A DNA stretch of 46,112 nucleotides, from NCBI RefSeq assembly GCF_013426735.1, contig NZ_AP023278.1:1-46112 (forward strand), given 5' to 3'. The notes beneath the pieces are model-generated. The model made no database searches. It was not told where the DNA came from and was given only the letters and a program-made list of their open reading frames with translations. Both the position numbers and the translations under genes were made by a program. The DNA is from Agrobacterium vitis (lineage in GTDB: Bacteria; Pseudomonadota; Alphaproteobacteria; Rhizobiales; Rhizobiaceae). Below are positions 14,684 to 23,197 of this stretch, in pieces; the stretch's first letter is position 1, and each line of letters opens with the position of its first letter.

Positions 14684-15143
14684 GCGTGTTCATGAAAGGC
14701 CGGCAGGATCCGCAATGCGGTTGTTGACTGTGGTCCAGAAGAAGAGGCTTCAAGCTATCGCCTGATGCCCTTTAGCGGCGCAGCCGCTCTGGCCCGTAGG
14801 CGAACGCTCTTGATCCGTTGGGCCGTAGAGAGCCGGAGGGCTGTCCAGTGACAATGCCCCGGAGCGTCAGCGCCGGGTCCGCTTTTCCCATCTAGTCGGC
14901 TCCGGCAAAAGCTTTTCGTATCTCGGGCGCAGGCGCTCCATTTCTTCGGCTGTAATGCCTGGTCGGGGATTGTCTATTGCGGCCTGAATGCTGCGCTTCA
15001 TCAGCTCGTTGAGCAGATCGGCATAAGGCTCCAGTTCTTATGTTCGCCCAGGCGGACTTGCTTCGGCGACAAGGTCCGGCAACCTCAGCCATAGCCTGGC
15101 CTGTCTGCGTGGAGGCTCGATCCATTGAGTAAAAACGCATTCC
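14684..15143. other. Gap with a decayed minus-strand remnant
   Basis: About 460 nt without an intact gene. On the minus strand a frame from 15037 down to a stop at 14867 reads YADLLNELMKRSIQAAIDN, then PRPGITAEEMERLRPRYEKL. This looks like a real protein tail (possibly an antitoxin or stability determinant) but begins right after an in-frame TAA. A different frame upstream continues for about 50 codons, so a frameshifted gene is possible. The plus strand has hairpin-forming GC-rich blocks near 14775 and 14860. Confidence 0.45.
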
Positions 15144-15377
15144 GTGGTACAAATCAGCATCGGACAAATGGAGATTGCCTTGCAACAAGTTGGCCCGGAT
15201 CGATCACCGGAAGCTATTAAACGTCGCCGTAGCGCGGCCGATCAGGCTCGCGCGATGAACATCCGGCAAGGTTATGTCCATGATGCTTTTCTCGAGGAAT
15301 GCACCGAGAAATACGTTCAAGGCGAGATCAGCCGCGAAGACTACCGGGACACGATCAGACGGCCTGCCAATCTCTGA
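15144..15377 (+). CDS. VbhA-like antitoxin domain protein (orphan)
   Basis: A 77-residue protein starting at GTG (15144). The part RRRSAADQARAMNIRQGYV...FLEECTEKYVQGEISREDY resembles VbhA-type antitoxins of Fic AMP-transferases, in overall helix pattern and the late Y..GEI...Y/E segment. The Fic-inhibition motif of that family is S/T-x3-E-G/N; at the matching place here there is MNIRQG, with Met and Gln replacing Ser and Glu. No Fic gene (HPFx-D/E-GNG) occurs in the window. It may be a decayed antitoxin or a repurposed protein. Identification is from memory of the family and moderate only. Confidence 0.5.
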   Translation: MVQISIGQMEIALQQVGPDRSPEAIKRRRSAADQARAMNIRQGYVHDAFLEECTEKYVQGEISREDYRDTIRRPANL

Positions 15378-15441
15378 ATCCCTCTAGAGCAGCTAGCGTG
15401 TTGCACTCAAGGGTTTGACACTGTCCGAACTGTTGATGTCC

Positions 15442-15789
15442 TTAATGCACTGTTGGTTTGGGCAAGGGCAGCATTTTCACGGTACTATCGATAACCTTCC
15501 GGAATCTGCGCCAGCCGGAAAGGTTTCGCTCGTTCACCCGCTCCTGAAGCGCCGCGAGCATCCACCCTGCGCAGGCAACGTTCTCCATACCCTTGTAGAT
15601 CTCAAATCGCTCCAGACAGGCAATGATTTTCGGCCGGGCATCACCATTGTCGAATGGGATGGTCTCCACCATCTGCCGGGCCTCCTGGTAAGCTTGTGCG
15701 ATATGTCGCCGTTTATCGGCGTCACTTTGGAGAATGACGCCGATCGTGAACGCGAGAGTTTCCGCCAGATCCGCAGTTTCGTCGCTCAT
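15442..15789 (-). CDS. Hypothetical protein at the end of the traG operon
   Basis: A 115-residue, mostly helical soluble protein (MSDETADLAETLAFTIGV...), with a conserved-looking middle AQAYQEARQMVETIPFDNG and a C-terminal basic tail. Its start overlaps the stop of traG by 4 nt, so it is translated with it as the last gene of the minus-strand mobilization operon. No motif or membrane segment. Possibly an accessory of mobilization; function unknown. Confidence 0.7.
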   Translation of the reverse strand: MSDETADLAETLAFTIGVILQSDADKRRHIAQAYQEARQMVETIPFDNGDARPKIIACLERFEIYKGMENVACAGWMLAALQERVNERNLSGWRRFRKVIDSTVKMLPLPKPTVH

Positions 15790-17432
15790 GCCGGATCGAA
15801 CGCACCCTTGAACTCGGGATCAGCATAATAGGCTAGCTTGGCTGCGACAATCGACCGTTGGCCGGCAAGGAACAGCAGTTCGAGATTTTGCGGCAAGTTG
15901 CGCACCTCATCCGGGGTGAGGAGCGGTCGGGCCGTGTGGTGTTGGCTGACGGAGATACCGGAATTTTGTGAATCTAGCGCCCGCGCCATAGTTTGAAAAA
16001 CAACCGTTTCCTGCCCGAGCAGATCGGAGACCAGGCGGGCGCTGTCGTGATCGTTGACGCCGAAAATCTGAAGGACCCCAGCATTCGACAGGAATGTACC
16101 GGCGCGTTGTCCGTACGTAGCGCGTAGCTGGTGGACATCTTGCAGGATCGGCCAGAGTTGGACGCCGTATCCGGCCATGAGGCCCATAGCACGCTCTACG
16201 GGAGCAAGGTGGCCGAGAGCTGCGAACTCATCAAGCAGATATAGGACAGGCACAGCAGGCCTTGCCGGATCGCGGGCCATATCGGTTAGACTTTGGGTGA
16301 CGAGCAGGCGCAGCCATCTGGAGTAGGTAGAAAGTCGGTCGGGCGGCAACACCAGAAATACCGTGGCGTTGCGTGTTTTCAGATCAGCGAATGTAAAATC
16401 TGAGCGTCCGAGGACTGTCGTCATTCGGGGGCTATCGAGGAAGTGGGTGTGGCGCTGGGCCGCCGATAGCACGCCGGCACCCTCGCGATCGGACTTGCCA
16501 AGGTGGCGATTGGCCGCGCGGGCGATCAGACCATTGATGTCGGTGCTGTCCTGCATTCGCTTCAGGAGGGCTGCAAAGCTGTCCGGTGCGAGCGTCAGGT
16601 ATTCGCGCAGGGTCCCCAGATGACGACGACCCGGTGGTTCTACCGCGACAATCTTGAGGATCAGTCCGGCAATCAGGGCCTTGGCCTCTTCGTTCCAGTG
16701 CGCTTCGCCCGCCATTCCTGGTTCATCGAAAACGAGAGCATCTGCAAGTGTACTGGCGTCTTCCGCGACGTCGATGCCATAGGGGTCGAGAGCATCGAGT
16801 GGATTGAAGGCGGCCGAGGGCCTGCCCGCGACACCGAAGGGGTCAAGGATATGGACTGGTCCGAACTTCTCACGGGCGCGTCCGGCTATTCTGGCATTTT
16901 CGCCCTTGGGGTCGATGCAGATCACCGATCGATCAGCAGTTAGCAGGTTCGGAATGATCGTGCCGACGCCTTTGCCTGTTCGTGTCGGAGCCATGGTCAA
17001 CAGGTGAGCTGGCCCCTCGTAGCGGAGCAACTTGCCCGTCTTGCTGTCGCGGCCGATCAGCAGGCCGCTATCGGCGCGGGTGAGGGGAGCCACTTCCTTG
17101 GCGGTGGCGAAACGGGCAGAGCCGTGCGTGTCACTCGGTTCGTCTCCAAAATGAAGCAACACAAGCGGGGCAAAAATGATGAGCGGCAAGAGGGGAATGC
17201 TCAACGTAAACGCAATGTCGAAAACCGTCGCCCCTAGCGATTTTGGTTCAAAGCCCATCTCACCCATCTTGCCACCAAGCCATATGCCGGCAGCAATGAT
17301 GGCAAAGAAGTAGATGACTAGAAACTTTATCCCCTTCTTCGAAAAAGCCGTCCAGATCAAAGCGGATAGCGCCCAACCCGGACTTGTGAAGGCCCTGCGG
17401 AACATCGCGGTATAAGCTTTGACCAATCTCAT
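15786..17432 (-). CDS. traG: TraG/VirD4-type coupling protein
   Basis: A 548-residue type IV coupling protein that links the relaxosome to a secretion channel and pumps DNA using ATP. Seen: two N-terminal TM segments (FLVIYFFAIIAAGIWLGG and IAFTLSIPLLPLIIFAPLVL), Walker A APTRTGKGVG at residues 148-157, DPKGEN, and Walker B VLYLLDEFAALG, followed by WPILQDVHQL. It is shorter than Ti TraG (about 650 aa) because the C-terminus ends soon after the conserved core. It overlaps traD upstream and the small gene downstream by 4 nt each. With no trb/virB genes in the window, it must use a T4SS supplied by another element. Confidence 0.95.
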   Translation of the reverse strand: MRLVKAYTAMFRRAFTSPGWALSALIWTAFSKKGIKFLVIYFFAIIAAGIWLGGKMGEMGFEPKSLGATVFDIAFTLSIPLLPLIIFAPLVLLHFGDEPSDTHGSARFATAKEVAPLTRADSGLLIGRDSKTGKLLRYEGPAHLLTMAPTRTGKGVGTIIPNLLTADRSVICIDPKGENARIAGRAREKFGPVHILDPFGVAGRPSAAFNPLDALDPYGIDVAEDASTLADALVFDEPGMAGEAHWNEEAKALIAGLILKIVAVEPPGRRHLGTLREYLTLAPDSFAALLKRMQDSTDINGLIARAANRHLGKSDREGAGVLSAAQRHTHFLDSPRMTTVLGRSDFTFADLKTRNATVFLVLPPDRLSTYSRWLRLLVTQSLTDMARDPARPAVPVLYLLDEFAALGHLAPVERAMGLMAGYGVQLWPILQDVHQLRATYGQRAGTFLSNAGVLQIFGVNDHDSARLVSDLLGQETVVFQTMARALDSQNSGISVSQHHTARPLLTPDEVRNLPQNLELLFLAGQRSIVAAKLAYYADPEFKGAFDPA

Positions 17433-17728
17433 GGGATGCGCTCCTCTTCCATCAAGTTGGGCGCAGAGCTTGGCACGCTCAGGAGATCAGCAAACAGCGC
17501 CTTGTCGAGATCGCGGGTGAGGAAGCCGGGTAGTTCGCGTCGCAGCCATTCACCCAGGTTCTTTGAGAATTCATCCTTGCCGTTCTCGAGGCGGTGCAGG
17601 ACGAGCGCCCCGAGCAGCACCTTGCGGCGCGTGTCGTTGTTGCGTTCCTGCTTGGCAAGCCGCTGCTGCAAGGCCTTTTTTTGCGCATCTAGTTGTGCCA
17701 GGCGTTCCTCTATCGATTTACGAGCCAT
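17429..17728 (-). CDS. traD: TraD/TraC-like mobilization protein
   Basis: A 99-residue protein beginning MARKSIEERLAQLDAQKKAL, followed by a coiled-coil-like charged region and the segment RRKVLLGALVLHRLENG, the hallmark of the TraD/TraC relaxosome accessory proteins beside traG on Ti-type plasmids. I take ATG at 17728 (AAGGA 6 nt upstream) rather than the longer frame from 17800. The stop overlaps the traG start. It probably acts at oriT with TraA. Confidence 0.85.
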   Translation of the reverse strand: MARKSIEERLAQLDAQKKALQQRLAKQERNNDTRRKVLLGALVLHRLENGKDEFSKNLGEWLRRELPGFLTRDLDKALFADLLSVPSSAPNLMEEERIP

Positions 17729-17771
17729 GGTGGATCCTTTTATTTCGTTGCGATGAATCTGCCGACCATGG

Positions 17772-18449
17772 TCAGGGTTTTTTCCCGGAAGACAGACCAA
17801 ATTCTATGAGTAGCCGGGCATAGCGGTTCCGGGAGTAGATCGTACCGCCGGGCTCCCCGCCTTCTTCCACACTCTGGTAGGTACCACCGTCAATGCCATC
17901 ATTGCTCAAAAGTCCGGCCGAGAACAACGCGTCCGCGACTGCCTCATCGGGCTGCACCTTGGTGTCGATGAGGTCAGGGAGCACAACAAGATCTTCTACA
18001 AATGCGCGATCGACAATTTTACTCAATCGCAATCCTTCTTTCAGAGACATGTCTCCCCGCGCAGCGGCTGCCATCAGCCTCCCGACGATCACGGGCTTAG
18101 AGAGATCGTCCATGCGCTCAATAAGAAGGAGGATCGTTTCGCCAAAGCGATGCCCCTGATCCTGCTCCTCGATCTTCCGTACGAAGTCTTCCCTGGACGT
18201 AGGGTCGCTCTCTTTTGCAAAGCTAGCGAGAAAGGCAATAACCTTCCGTTGGAAGAGGAGGTCGCGAATAGCAGCTCCGCTACGTGCAATGTTCACCATC
18301 GTTCCGACGACTGGAACTCCATCCAAAGCGCCAGAACTGATCACGCTATCCAAGGCTAAGTCACCGATCGTTGCGCCAAGATCGGTCAGGTCGTTATGTT
18401 GCAGCGATTTGACCAGGTCATTAGAAATACGGTCGAGATCATTTTCCAT
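17772..18449 (-). CDS. Uncharacterised protein of the mobilization operon
   Basis: A 225-residue protein from ATG at 18449 (GGAG 6 nt upstream; in-frame starts at 18461 and 18518 are weaker). A small hydrophobic stretch SGALDGVPVVGTMVNIARSG precedes a helical region (RDLLFQRKVIAFLASFAK, FGETILLLIERMDDLSKP) and a C-terminal domain. It resembles a widespread uncharacterised family with a 'VPVVGTxxN' glycine-rich segment, but I know no function for it. It is co-oriented with traD (43 nt apart) and probably cargo in the tra operon. Confidence 0.7.
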   Translation of the reverse strand: MENDLDRISNDLVKSLQHNDLTDLGATIGDLALDSVISSGALDGVPVVGTMVNIARSGAAIRDLLFQRKVIAFLASFAKESDPTSREDFVRKIEEQDQGHRFGETILLLIERMDDLSKPVIVGRLMAAAARGDMSLKEGLRLSKIVDRAFVEDLVVLPDLIDTKVQPDEAVADALFSAGLLSNDGIDGGTYQSVEEGGEPGGTIYSRNRYARLLIEFGLSSGKKP

Positions 18450-18545
18450 AGCTTTCTCCATAGATGGCGGCCGCTGGGAGCAGTCCACTGATGATTTTTG
18501 TTGAAGCGTTGTCACCATCGATGAGAAGAGCGAGTGTCTCGGAGC

Positions 18546-18932
18546 TCATAGCGAAAACTTCCCTTCCGGATGTTCACCGCGATAGGCGAGGATTATGCTG
18601 CCACTGAGATCTCGCATTTCAATATGGGCGAGATTGGAATTGGCACGCAGAAGCCGTGCTGCCAGTTCGACAAGATCAGCGTCCGCCTCGTGGCTACAGA
18701 TGACGGTGAGCTGTTCATCGCCATCGAGGATCTGGATTTCGGAGAGTGTTTCGGCAGGGCTGTTATCGTTCATCAATCGCCTCGCGTAGTGAGCAGCACG
18801 GGTGTTCATCCGTGCTGTCGCTTTGGCAACGTCCTTGCTGTTTCCCAAGTCCGGTATCGCAGCTTTGTCGTTGCCATGATCAGGCTTTTTGCCATTGGAC
18901 GACGAAGGTTGCAAGACTGACGGCGAACACAC
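18546..18932 (-). CDS. Hypothetical protein (start uncertain)
   Basis: Up to 128 residues. The C-terminal 90 residues look like a folded domain: SEIQILDGDEQLTVICSHEADADLVELAARLL then IEMRDLSGSIILAYRGEHPEG. The far 5' part overlaps the upstream membrane protein gene in another frame. An internal ATG at 18809 would give 87 residues. Neither start has a good ribosome site. It lies in the same minus-strand run as traD-traG. No family recognised. Confidence 0.55.
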   Translation of the reverse strand: MCSPSVLQPSSSNGKKPDHGNDKAAIPDLGNSKDVAKATARMNTRAAHYARRLMNDNSPAETLSEIQILDGDEQLTVICSHEADADLVELAARLLRANSNLAHIEMRDLSGSIILAYRGEHPEGKFSL

Positions 18933-19215
18933 CAGCCGTGAGCATCATGATTCCGAAGTTGAAGCGGCTCCGGGTTTCGACGCTGTCACGATGAGCGTTC
19001 ACCAGCCATTCGAAACAGTGCATCACCAGATTTCCGACGAGAAGCGCCAGACATCCGGATATTCCAAAAGCGAGGCCCCATTCTTCCGCGACCTCGATAA
19101 GATAGCCGTGGCCCTTCGCTGCGAATGGACCGCCGATGAACGTCGCCAGTGCGGCGAGGCGTGCGAGATATGTCGGCCACATTGGCGTGGGTCGTTGGGG
19201 TAGGTCTGTTTTCAT
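18880..19215 (-). CDS. Small inner-membrane protein, first gene of the traD-traG operon
   Basis: A 111-residue protein from ATG at 19215, with GGAG 8 nt upstream. It has a weakly hydrophobic first segment (YLARLAALATFIGGPFAA), a clear TM helix (LAFGISGCLALLVGNLVMHCF) and another at the end (FGIMMLTAGVFAVSLATFVVQ). No motif or named family. It is the gene nearest to oriT on the minus-strand side, so its promoter lies in the oriT region and may respond to relaxosome proteins. Confidence 0.65.
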   Translation of the reverse strand: MKTDLPQRPTPMWPTYLARLAALATFIGGPFAAKGHGYLIEVAEEWGLAFGISGCLALLVGNLVMHCFEWLVNAHRDSVETRSRFNFGIMMLTAGVFAVSLATFVVQWQKA

Positions 19216-19434
19216 CCGATCGTCTCCGTGTTGCACCAGGCTATTGATCGCTGGCGTGTCTCAATGGGACTTCGAAAATCGATATCTCGTCAATAGCCAG
19301 CGAGCGAGATTCTTTACGTGTGTTCGAAAGCTCTTCTTCCGTCTTGAGTTAAACGCTTCTGCATATGGAGCTCTCCGGCTTTGATTTGGGCTTTCCACTT
19401 GCGCCACACCGAAAGCTTGAGGTAGCGTAGCGGA

Positions 19435-19480
19435 CGAATGATAAGGGCGCATATACGGGTTGTTGCACAACCCAACGCCG
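19435..19480 (+). other. oriT: Candidate origin of transfer (oriT)
   Basis: Between the divergent traD-traG and traA operons lies ATAAGGGCGCATATACGGG (19441-19459). The GGGCGCA and TATACG parts resemble the nic region of Ti/RSF1010-type (MOBQ) plasmids. It overlaps a perfect hairpin GGGTTGT-TGC-ACAACCC (19457-19473), the usual inverted repeat next to nic. Position between tra operons is as on Ti plasmids. The exact nick position is not determined here. Confidence 0.75.
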
Positions 19481-19517
19481 CTTATGCGGAAGCTAACGCG
19501 AGAAAGGGGAAACAGTA

Positions 19518-22500
19518 TTGGCCATCTTCTATTGCCAGATGTCTGTTATCTCCCGTTCGTCCGGCCGAAGCGCCGTTGCGGCGATCGCTTATCGTGCAGC
19601 CGAGAAGATCACCAACGAGCGCGACGGGCTGACGCATGATTATTCGAGGCGTGACGGCGTCAAGCATTCAGAGATTATATTGCCCGAAGGGGTGACTGCG
19701 GAATGGGCGCAGGATCGTTCGGCGTTGTGGAATGCAGCGGAGGCAGCAGAGAAACGCGTTGACGCGCGTGTCGCTCGAGAATTCGTGTTGGCGCTTCCGC
19801 ATGAGCTCAATTCCGAAAAACGTCTGGAGCTGACGCGGGAGTTCGCGCAGGATCTGGCGGATCGTTATGGTGCTGCGGTAGATTTTGCGATCCATGCGCC
19901 GCATTCGGCGAGCGACGTTCGCAACCATCATGCACATGTGTTGATGACAACGAGGCAGGTGGACGAGCGGGGCTTTGGCGCGAAGACCTATATGGAGCTT
20001 GCCAATAAGGAGTTGCTGCCGCGCGACCTCCCGACGACGCAGATGCAGCTTGTCGATGTACGGCGTTCCTGGGAGCAAATGGCGAACCGGGAATTGGCGG
20101 AAGCTGGTCTGGATGTGCGGATCGATCATCGGTCGCATTCGGAACGAGGGATCGAGATCGAGCCGACAGAGCATATGGGCGTGCATGCGACACAGATGCA
20201 GCGCAAGGGTTTGTCGGTTTCGCGGTCGCGTCTGGATGAGGATGCAGCGAAGCGAAATGCCGATCTGATTCGGGAGAAGCCGGAACAGGTTCTGACGCTG
20301 ATCAGTAATGAGAAGAGCGTGTTTGACCGGCACGACATTGCGCGGACACTGCATCGTTACATCGACGGCGACCCGCAGGAATTCCAGAATGCATTCGCGT
20401 CGGTGATGGCGTCAAAGTCTCTTGTGGAACTGCAGGGCGAGCGCGGCGATCCGGAGACTGGCGAGGTTTCGCTTGCGCGGTATTCGACGCGGGAAATGGT
20501 AGAGACGGAAGGGGCGATGGCCCGCAGCGCGGATATGTTGCAACGGGCGCGAAGCCATGACGTTGATCGTCATCATGTCGATCGCTCGCTTGAGAAGCAG
20601 GACAGAGCCATTCAGGCGGCCTTCGGCTATCATTCTTCACAGGCAGGGCCAGCGCCGGGACTATCTGACGAGCAGCGGCGTGCCATCGAGCATATCACCG
20701 GGCCGGAGCGGATCGCGGCTGTTGTCGGTTTCGCTGGCGCTGGAAAATCCACCATGCTGGATGCCGCGCGCGAGGCGTGGGAGGCTCAGGGTTATACGGT
20801 TCATGGCGCAGCACTTTCGGGCAAGGCGGCCGAAGGGCTTGAGGAGGCATCCGGCATCCAGAGTCGTACATTGGCGTCATGGGATATCAACTGGCAGAAC
20901 GAGAAGCGGCAGCTGGGCCGCGGCGACGTGTTTGTCATCGATGAGGCCGGCATGGTGGGAAGCCGACAGCTCGCCCGGTTCATCGGAGAGGCGGAGCAGC
21001 GCGGTGCAAAGATCGTTCTTGTTGGCGACCATGAGCAGCTGCAGGCGATCGGGGCAGGCGCACCCTTCCGCGCCATCGCCGAGAAGATCGGCCATGCAGA
21101 ACTTACCGACATTCGCCGTCAGCGCGAGGACTGGCAGCGGGAGGCTTCTGTTGCCTTCGCCACTCACAAGACCGCTGAAGGGTTGGCGGCGTACCGGGAT
21201 AACGGGAACATTCACTTTGAGGCTGACCGGGATGAGACGCGAGCGGCGATCGTGCGCGACTATCTTGCCGATCGTGAGCAGCGTCCGGAGGGCAGCCGTG
21301 TCGCCATGGCGCATCGCCGCGTCGACGTGCGGGCGATCAATGATGGCATTCGAAGCGAGCTGCAGGATCGTGGCGAGTTGGCGCGTGCGCGCGCCGGTGA
21401 CGGTGTTGGAGGTCAAAAAGCCATTGGCGAGCCGGAAAGCGCCAAAGCTTTCAGCTACCAGACCGATGACGGCAAGCGTGAGTTTGCCGAGGGCGACCGC
21501 ATCGTATTCCTGCAGAATGATCGCGATCTTGGTGTCAAGAACGGCATGTTGGGGAAGGTAGCTGCCGTCGAGCCGACCGCAATACATGTCGAGCTCGACG
21601 GCAAAAGTGCCGAACCGGGCGTAGAAGCCGGTTTCGTCAGGATAGACACCAATACTTACCAAAGCTTTGATCACGGCTACGCGACGACGATTCATAAAAA
21701 TCAGGGGGCGACGGTCGATCGCGCCTTCGTGCTGGCGTCCGGGACGATGGACCGGCACCTGACCTATGTCGCCATGACCCGCCATCGTGATGGTGCGCAG
21801 CTCTATGCGGCACAAGACGAGTTCGCTGGCCGAAATGCTGGCAAGCTGGTTGAGCATGGCGTTGCTCCTTACGAACACAAGGCCGGGAACCGGGACAGCT
21901 ATTTCGTGACGTTGGAAAACGACCAGAGGCAACGTCACACCACATGGGGTGTCGGTCTTGAGCAGGCCATGAAAGAGGCCGCGCCGGAGATCGGTGCAAG
22001 GATCGGACTGGAACATGTCGGATCGGAGACGGTGCGGTTGCCAAATGGCCAGACAGCCGAGCGGAATTCATGGAAGGTGCAGGATGCCGGCGAGCTGGCC
22101 TATGCGCAGCTTGAAAGTCGTCTGTCGCGATCCGGGGCGAAGGAAACGACACTGGATTACACACGCGACTTTGCCGAGCGGCGCGACATTGCCGAGCAGT
22201 TCGGGGTTCGCAGCGAGATCGAACTTGCTCCTGCCCAAAAGCTGGGGCAGGAAAACTCTTCCCGTACGGCCCATCGTGTGCGGGAGGTTCAGGATCGGTC
22301 CATCAGCGAGCGTTCTGCTTACGAGGAGCGGACTGCCTCGCGGGCCGATCCTGATCCGAGGGGCGAGGGCATCACTCCCGACCAGCAGCCACAGCGCCGC
22401 AGCATGTTGTCAGGGCTGAAGCTCGGACGCGGCACGTCGGGAGAACCCAAACCTGCTCAAGAGAGAGTGGAGGGGGGCGAGGACCGCGCGCAGCCGAAAG

Positions 22501-23186
22501 CTTCCAAGCGCAGCATGTTTGCCGGTCTCAAGCTTAATGCCAATCGCAGCGCCTCCCAGGAGCGGGATGACGGACTGGAAAGCAGGAAGGCCGCACCCGA
22601 GCCTGATGCGCTGACTAACCGCATTCGTCAGCCGTCGGGATTTGAGCAACCAGTCGACCGCTTCGCTCGCGCCTGGACCGCGATGGACAAGATGGACGGC
22701 CAAGGCCTTCCGGTTCTGGAGAGCCAGAAAACCGAATTCCGGCAAGCCTGCCTTGGGCTTGATCAGCAGCGGTCAGGCATGTCCAGTTTGATGATCTCGG
22801 CCATGCAGTACGATCCGCAGGCCAGCCGCGCCATGAAGGAGCTTTCCGGCCGGGAGCGCGTCGGCGAGCTCGTTGCCGGCGTGGAAAGGGAAAAAGCCGC
22901 CCAGGCCGATCCAACCGTGCGCGCCGATAGGCTGATCCATCGCTGGCAGGAGTTGCAGGAAGAGCGTCAGGGCCTGCGTGGCTGGCAACACGATGAGGCG
23001 CGTGGCAATGTCGAGGGGCAGATGCGCCAGGTCACTGGTGCGATCGAGCGGGATCCACCGGTGGAATCCATCGTGCGCAGCCGCGCGCAAGAAATCGGCA
23101 TCAAGCATGTCGGCCAAGGACAGAACATTGCCAACGCCATGGAGCAGCAGCTTTCGCGCGGGCGTAGTCAGGGGCTTGAACGATAG
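19518..23186 (+). CDS. traA: TraA relaxase-helicase (MOBQ)
   Basis: A 1222-residue fused relaxase/helicase. The MobA/MobL nickase domain comes first (about 1-230): VISRSSGRSAVAAIAYRAA with likely catalytic Tyr25, IHAPHS and the three-His metal motif NHHAHVL (His137, 138, 140). The RecD/TraI-like helicase follows: Walker A GFAGAGKST (404-412), Walker B VFVIDEAGM (471-479), and the late TIHKNQGATVDRAFV and YVAMTRHRDGAQLY motifs. The C-terminal 250 residues contain two copies of a short word, RSMLSGLKLG and RSMFAGLKLN, which may belong to the secretion signal. The start is TTG at 19518 with AGGGGA 7 nt upstream. It nicks oriT next door and unwinds the plasmid for transfer. Confidence 0.96.
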   Translation: MAIFYCQMSVISRSSGRSAVAAIAYRAAEKITNERDGLTHDYSRRDGVKHSEIILPEGVTAEWAQDRSALWNAAEAAEKRVDARVAREFVLALPHELNSEKRLELTREFAQDLADRYGAAVDFAIHAPHSASDVRNHHAHVLMTTRQVDERGFGAKTYMELANKELLPRDLPTTQMQLVDVRRSWEQMANRELAEAGLDVRIDHRSHSERGIEIEPTEHMGVHATQMQRKGLSVSRSRLDEDAAKRNADLIREKPEQVLTLISNEKSVFDRHDIARTLHRYIDGDPQEFQNAFASVMASKSLVELQGERGDPETGEVSLARYSTREMVETEGAMARSADMLQRARSHDVDRHHVDRSLEKQDRAIQAAFGYHSSQAGPAPGLSDEQRRAIEHITGPERIAAVVGFAGAGKSTMLDAAREAWEAQGYTVHGAALSGKAAEGLEEASGIQSRTLASWDINWQNEKRQLGRGDVFVIDEAGMVGSRQLARFIGEAEQRGAKIVLVGDHEQLQAIGAGAPFRAIAEKIGHAELTDIRRQREDWQREASVAFATHKTAEGLAAYRDNGNIHFEADRDETRAAIVRDYLADREQRPEGSRVAMAHRRVDVRAINDGIRSELQDRGELARARAGDGVGGQKAIGEPESAKAFSYQTDDGKREFAEGDRIVFLQNDRDLGVKNGMLGKVAAVEPTAIHVELDGKSAEPGVEAGFVRIDTNTYQSFDHGYATTIHKNQGATVDRAFVLASGTMDRHLTYVAMTRHRDGAQLYAAQDEFAGRNAGKLVEHGVAPYEHKAGNRDSYFVTLENDQRQRHTTWGVGLEQAMKEAAPEIGARIGLEHVGSETVRLPNGQTAERNSWKVQDAGELAYAQLESRLSRSGAKETTLDYTRDFAERRDIAEQFGVRSEIELAPAQKLGQENSSRTAHRVREVQDRSISERSAYEERTASRADPDPRGEGITPDQQPQRRSMLSGLKLGRGTSGEPKPAQERVEGGEDRAQPKASKRSMFAGLKLNANRSASQERDDGLESRKAAPEPDALTNRIRQPSGFEQPVDRFARAWTAMDKMDGQGLPVLESQKTEFRQACLGLDQQRSGMSSLMISAMQYDPQASRAMKELSGRERVGELVAGVEREKAAQADPTVRADRLIHRWQELQEERQGLRGWQHDEARGNVEGQMRQVTGAIERDPPVESIVRSRAQEIGIKHVGQGQNIANAMEQQLSRGRSQGLER

Positions 23187-23197
23187 GAGCGGACGGA

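Noticed and set aside
20877..22016. Minus-strand frame of 379 codons inside traA
   Set aside because: Shadow of the helicase part of TraA; no ribosome site or family motif.
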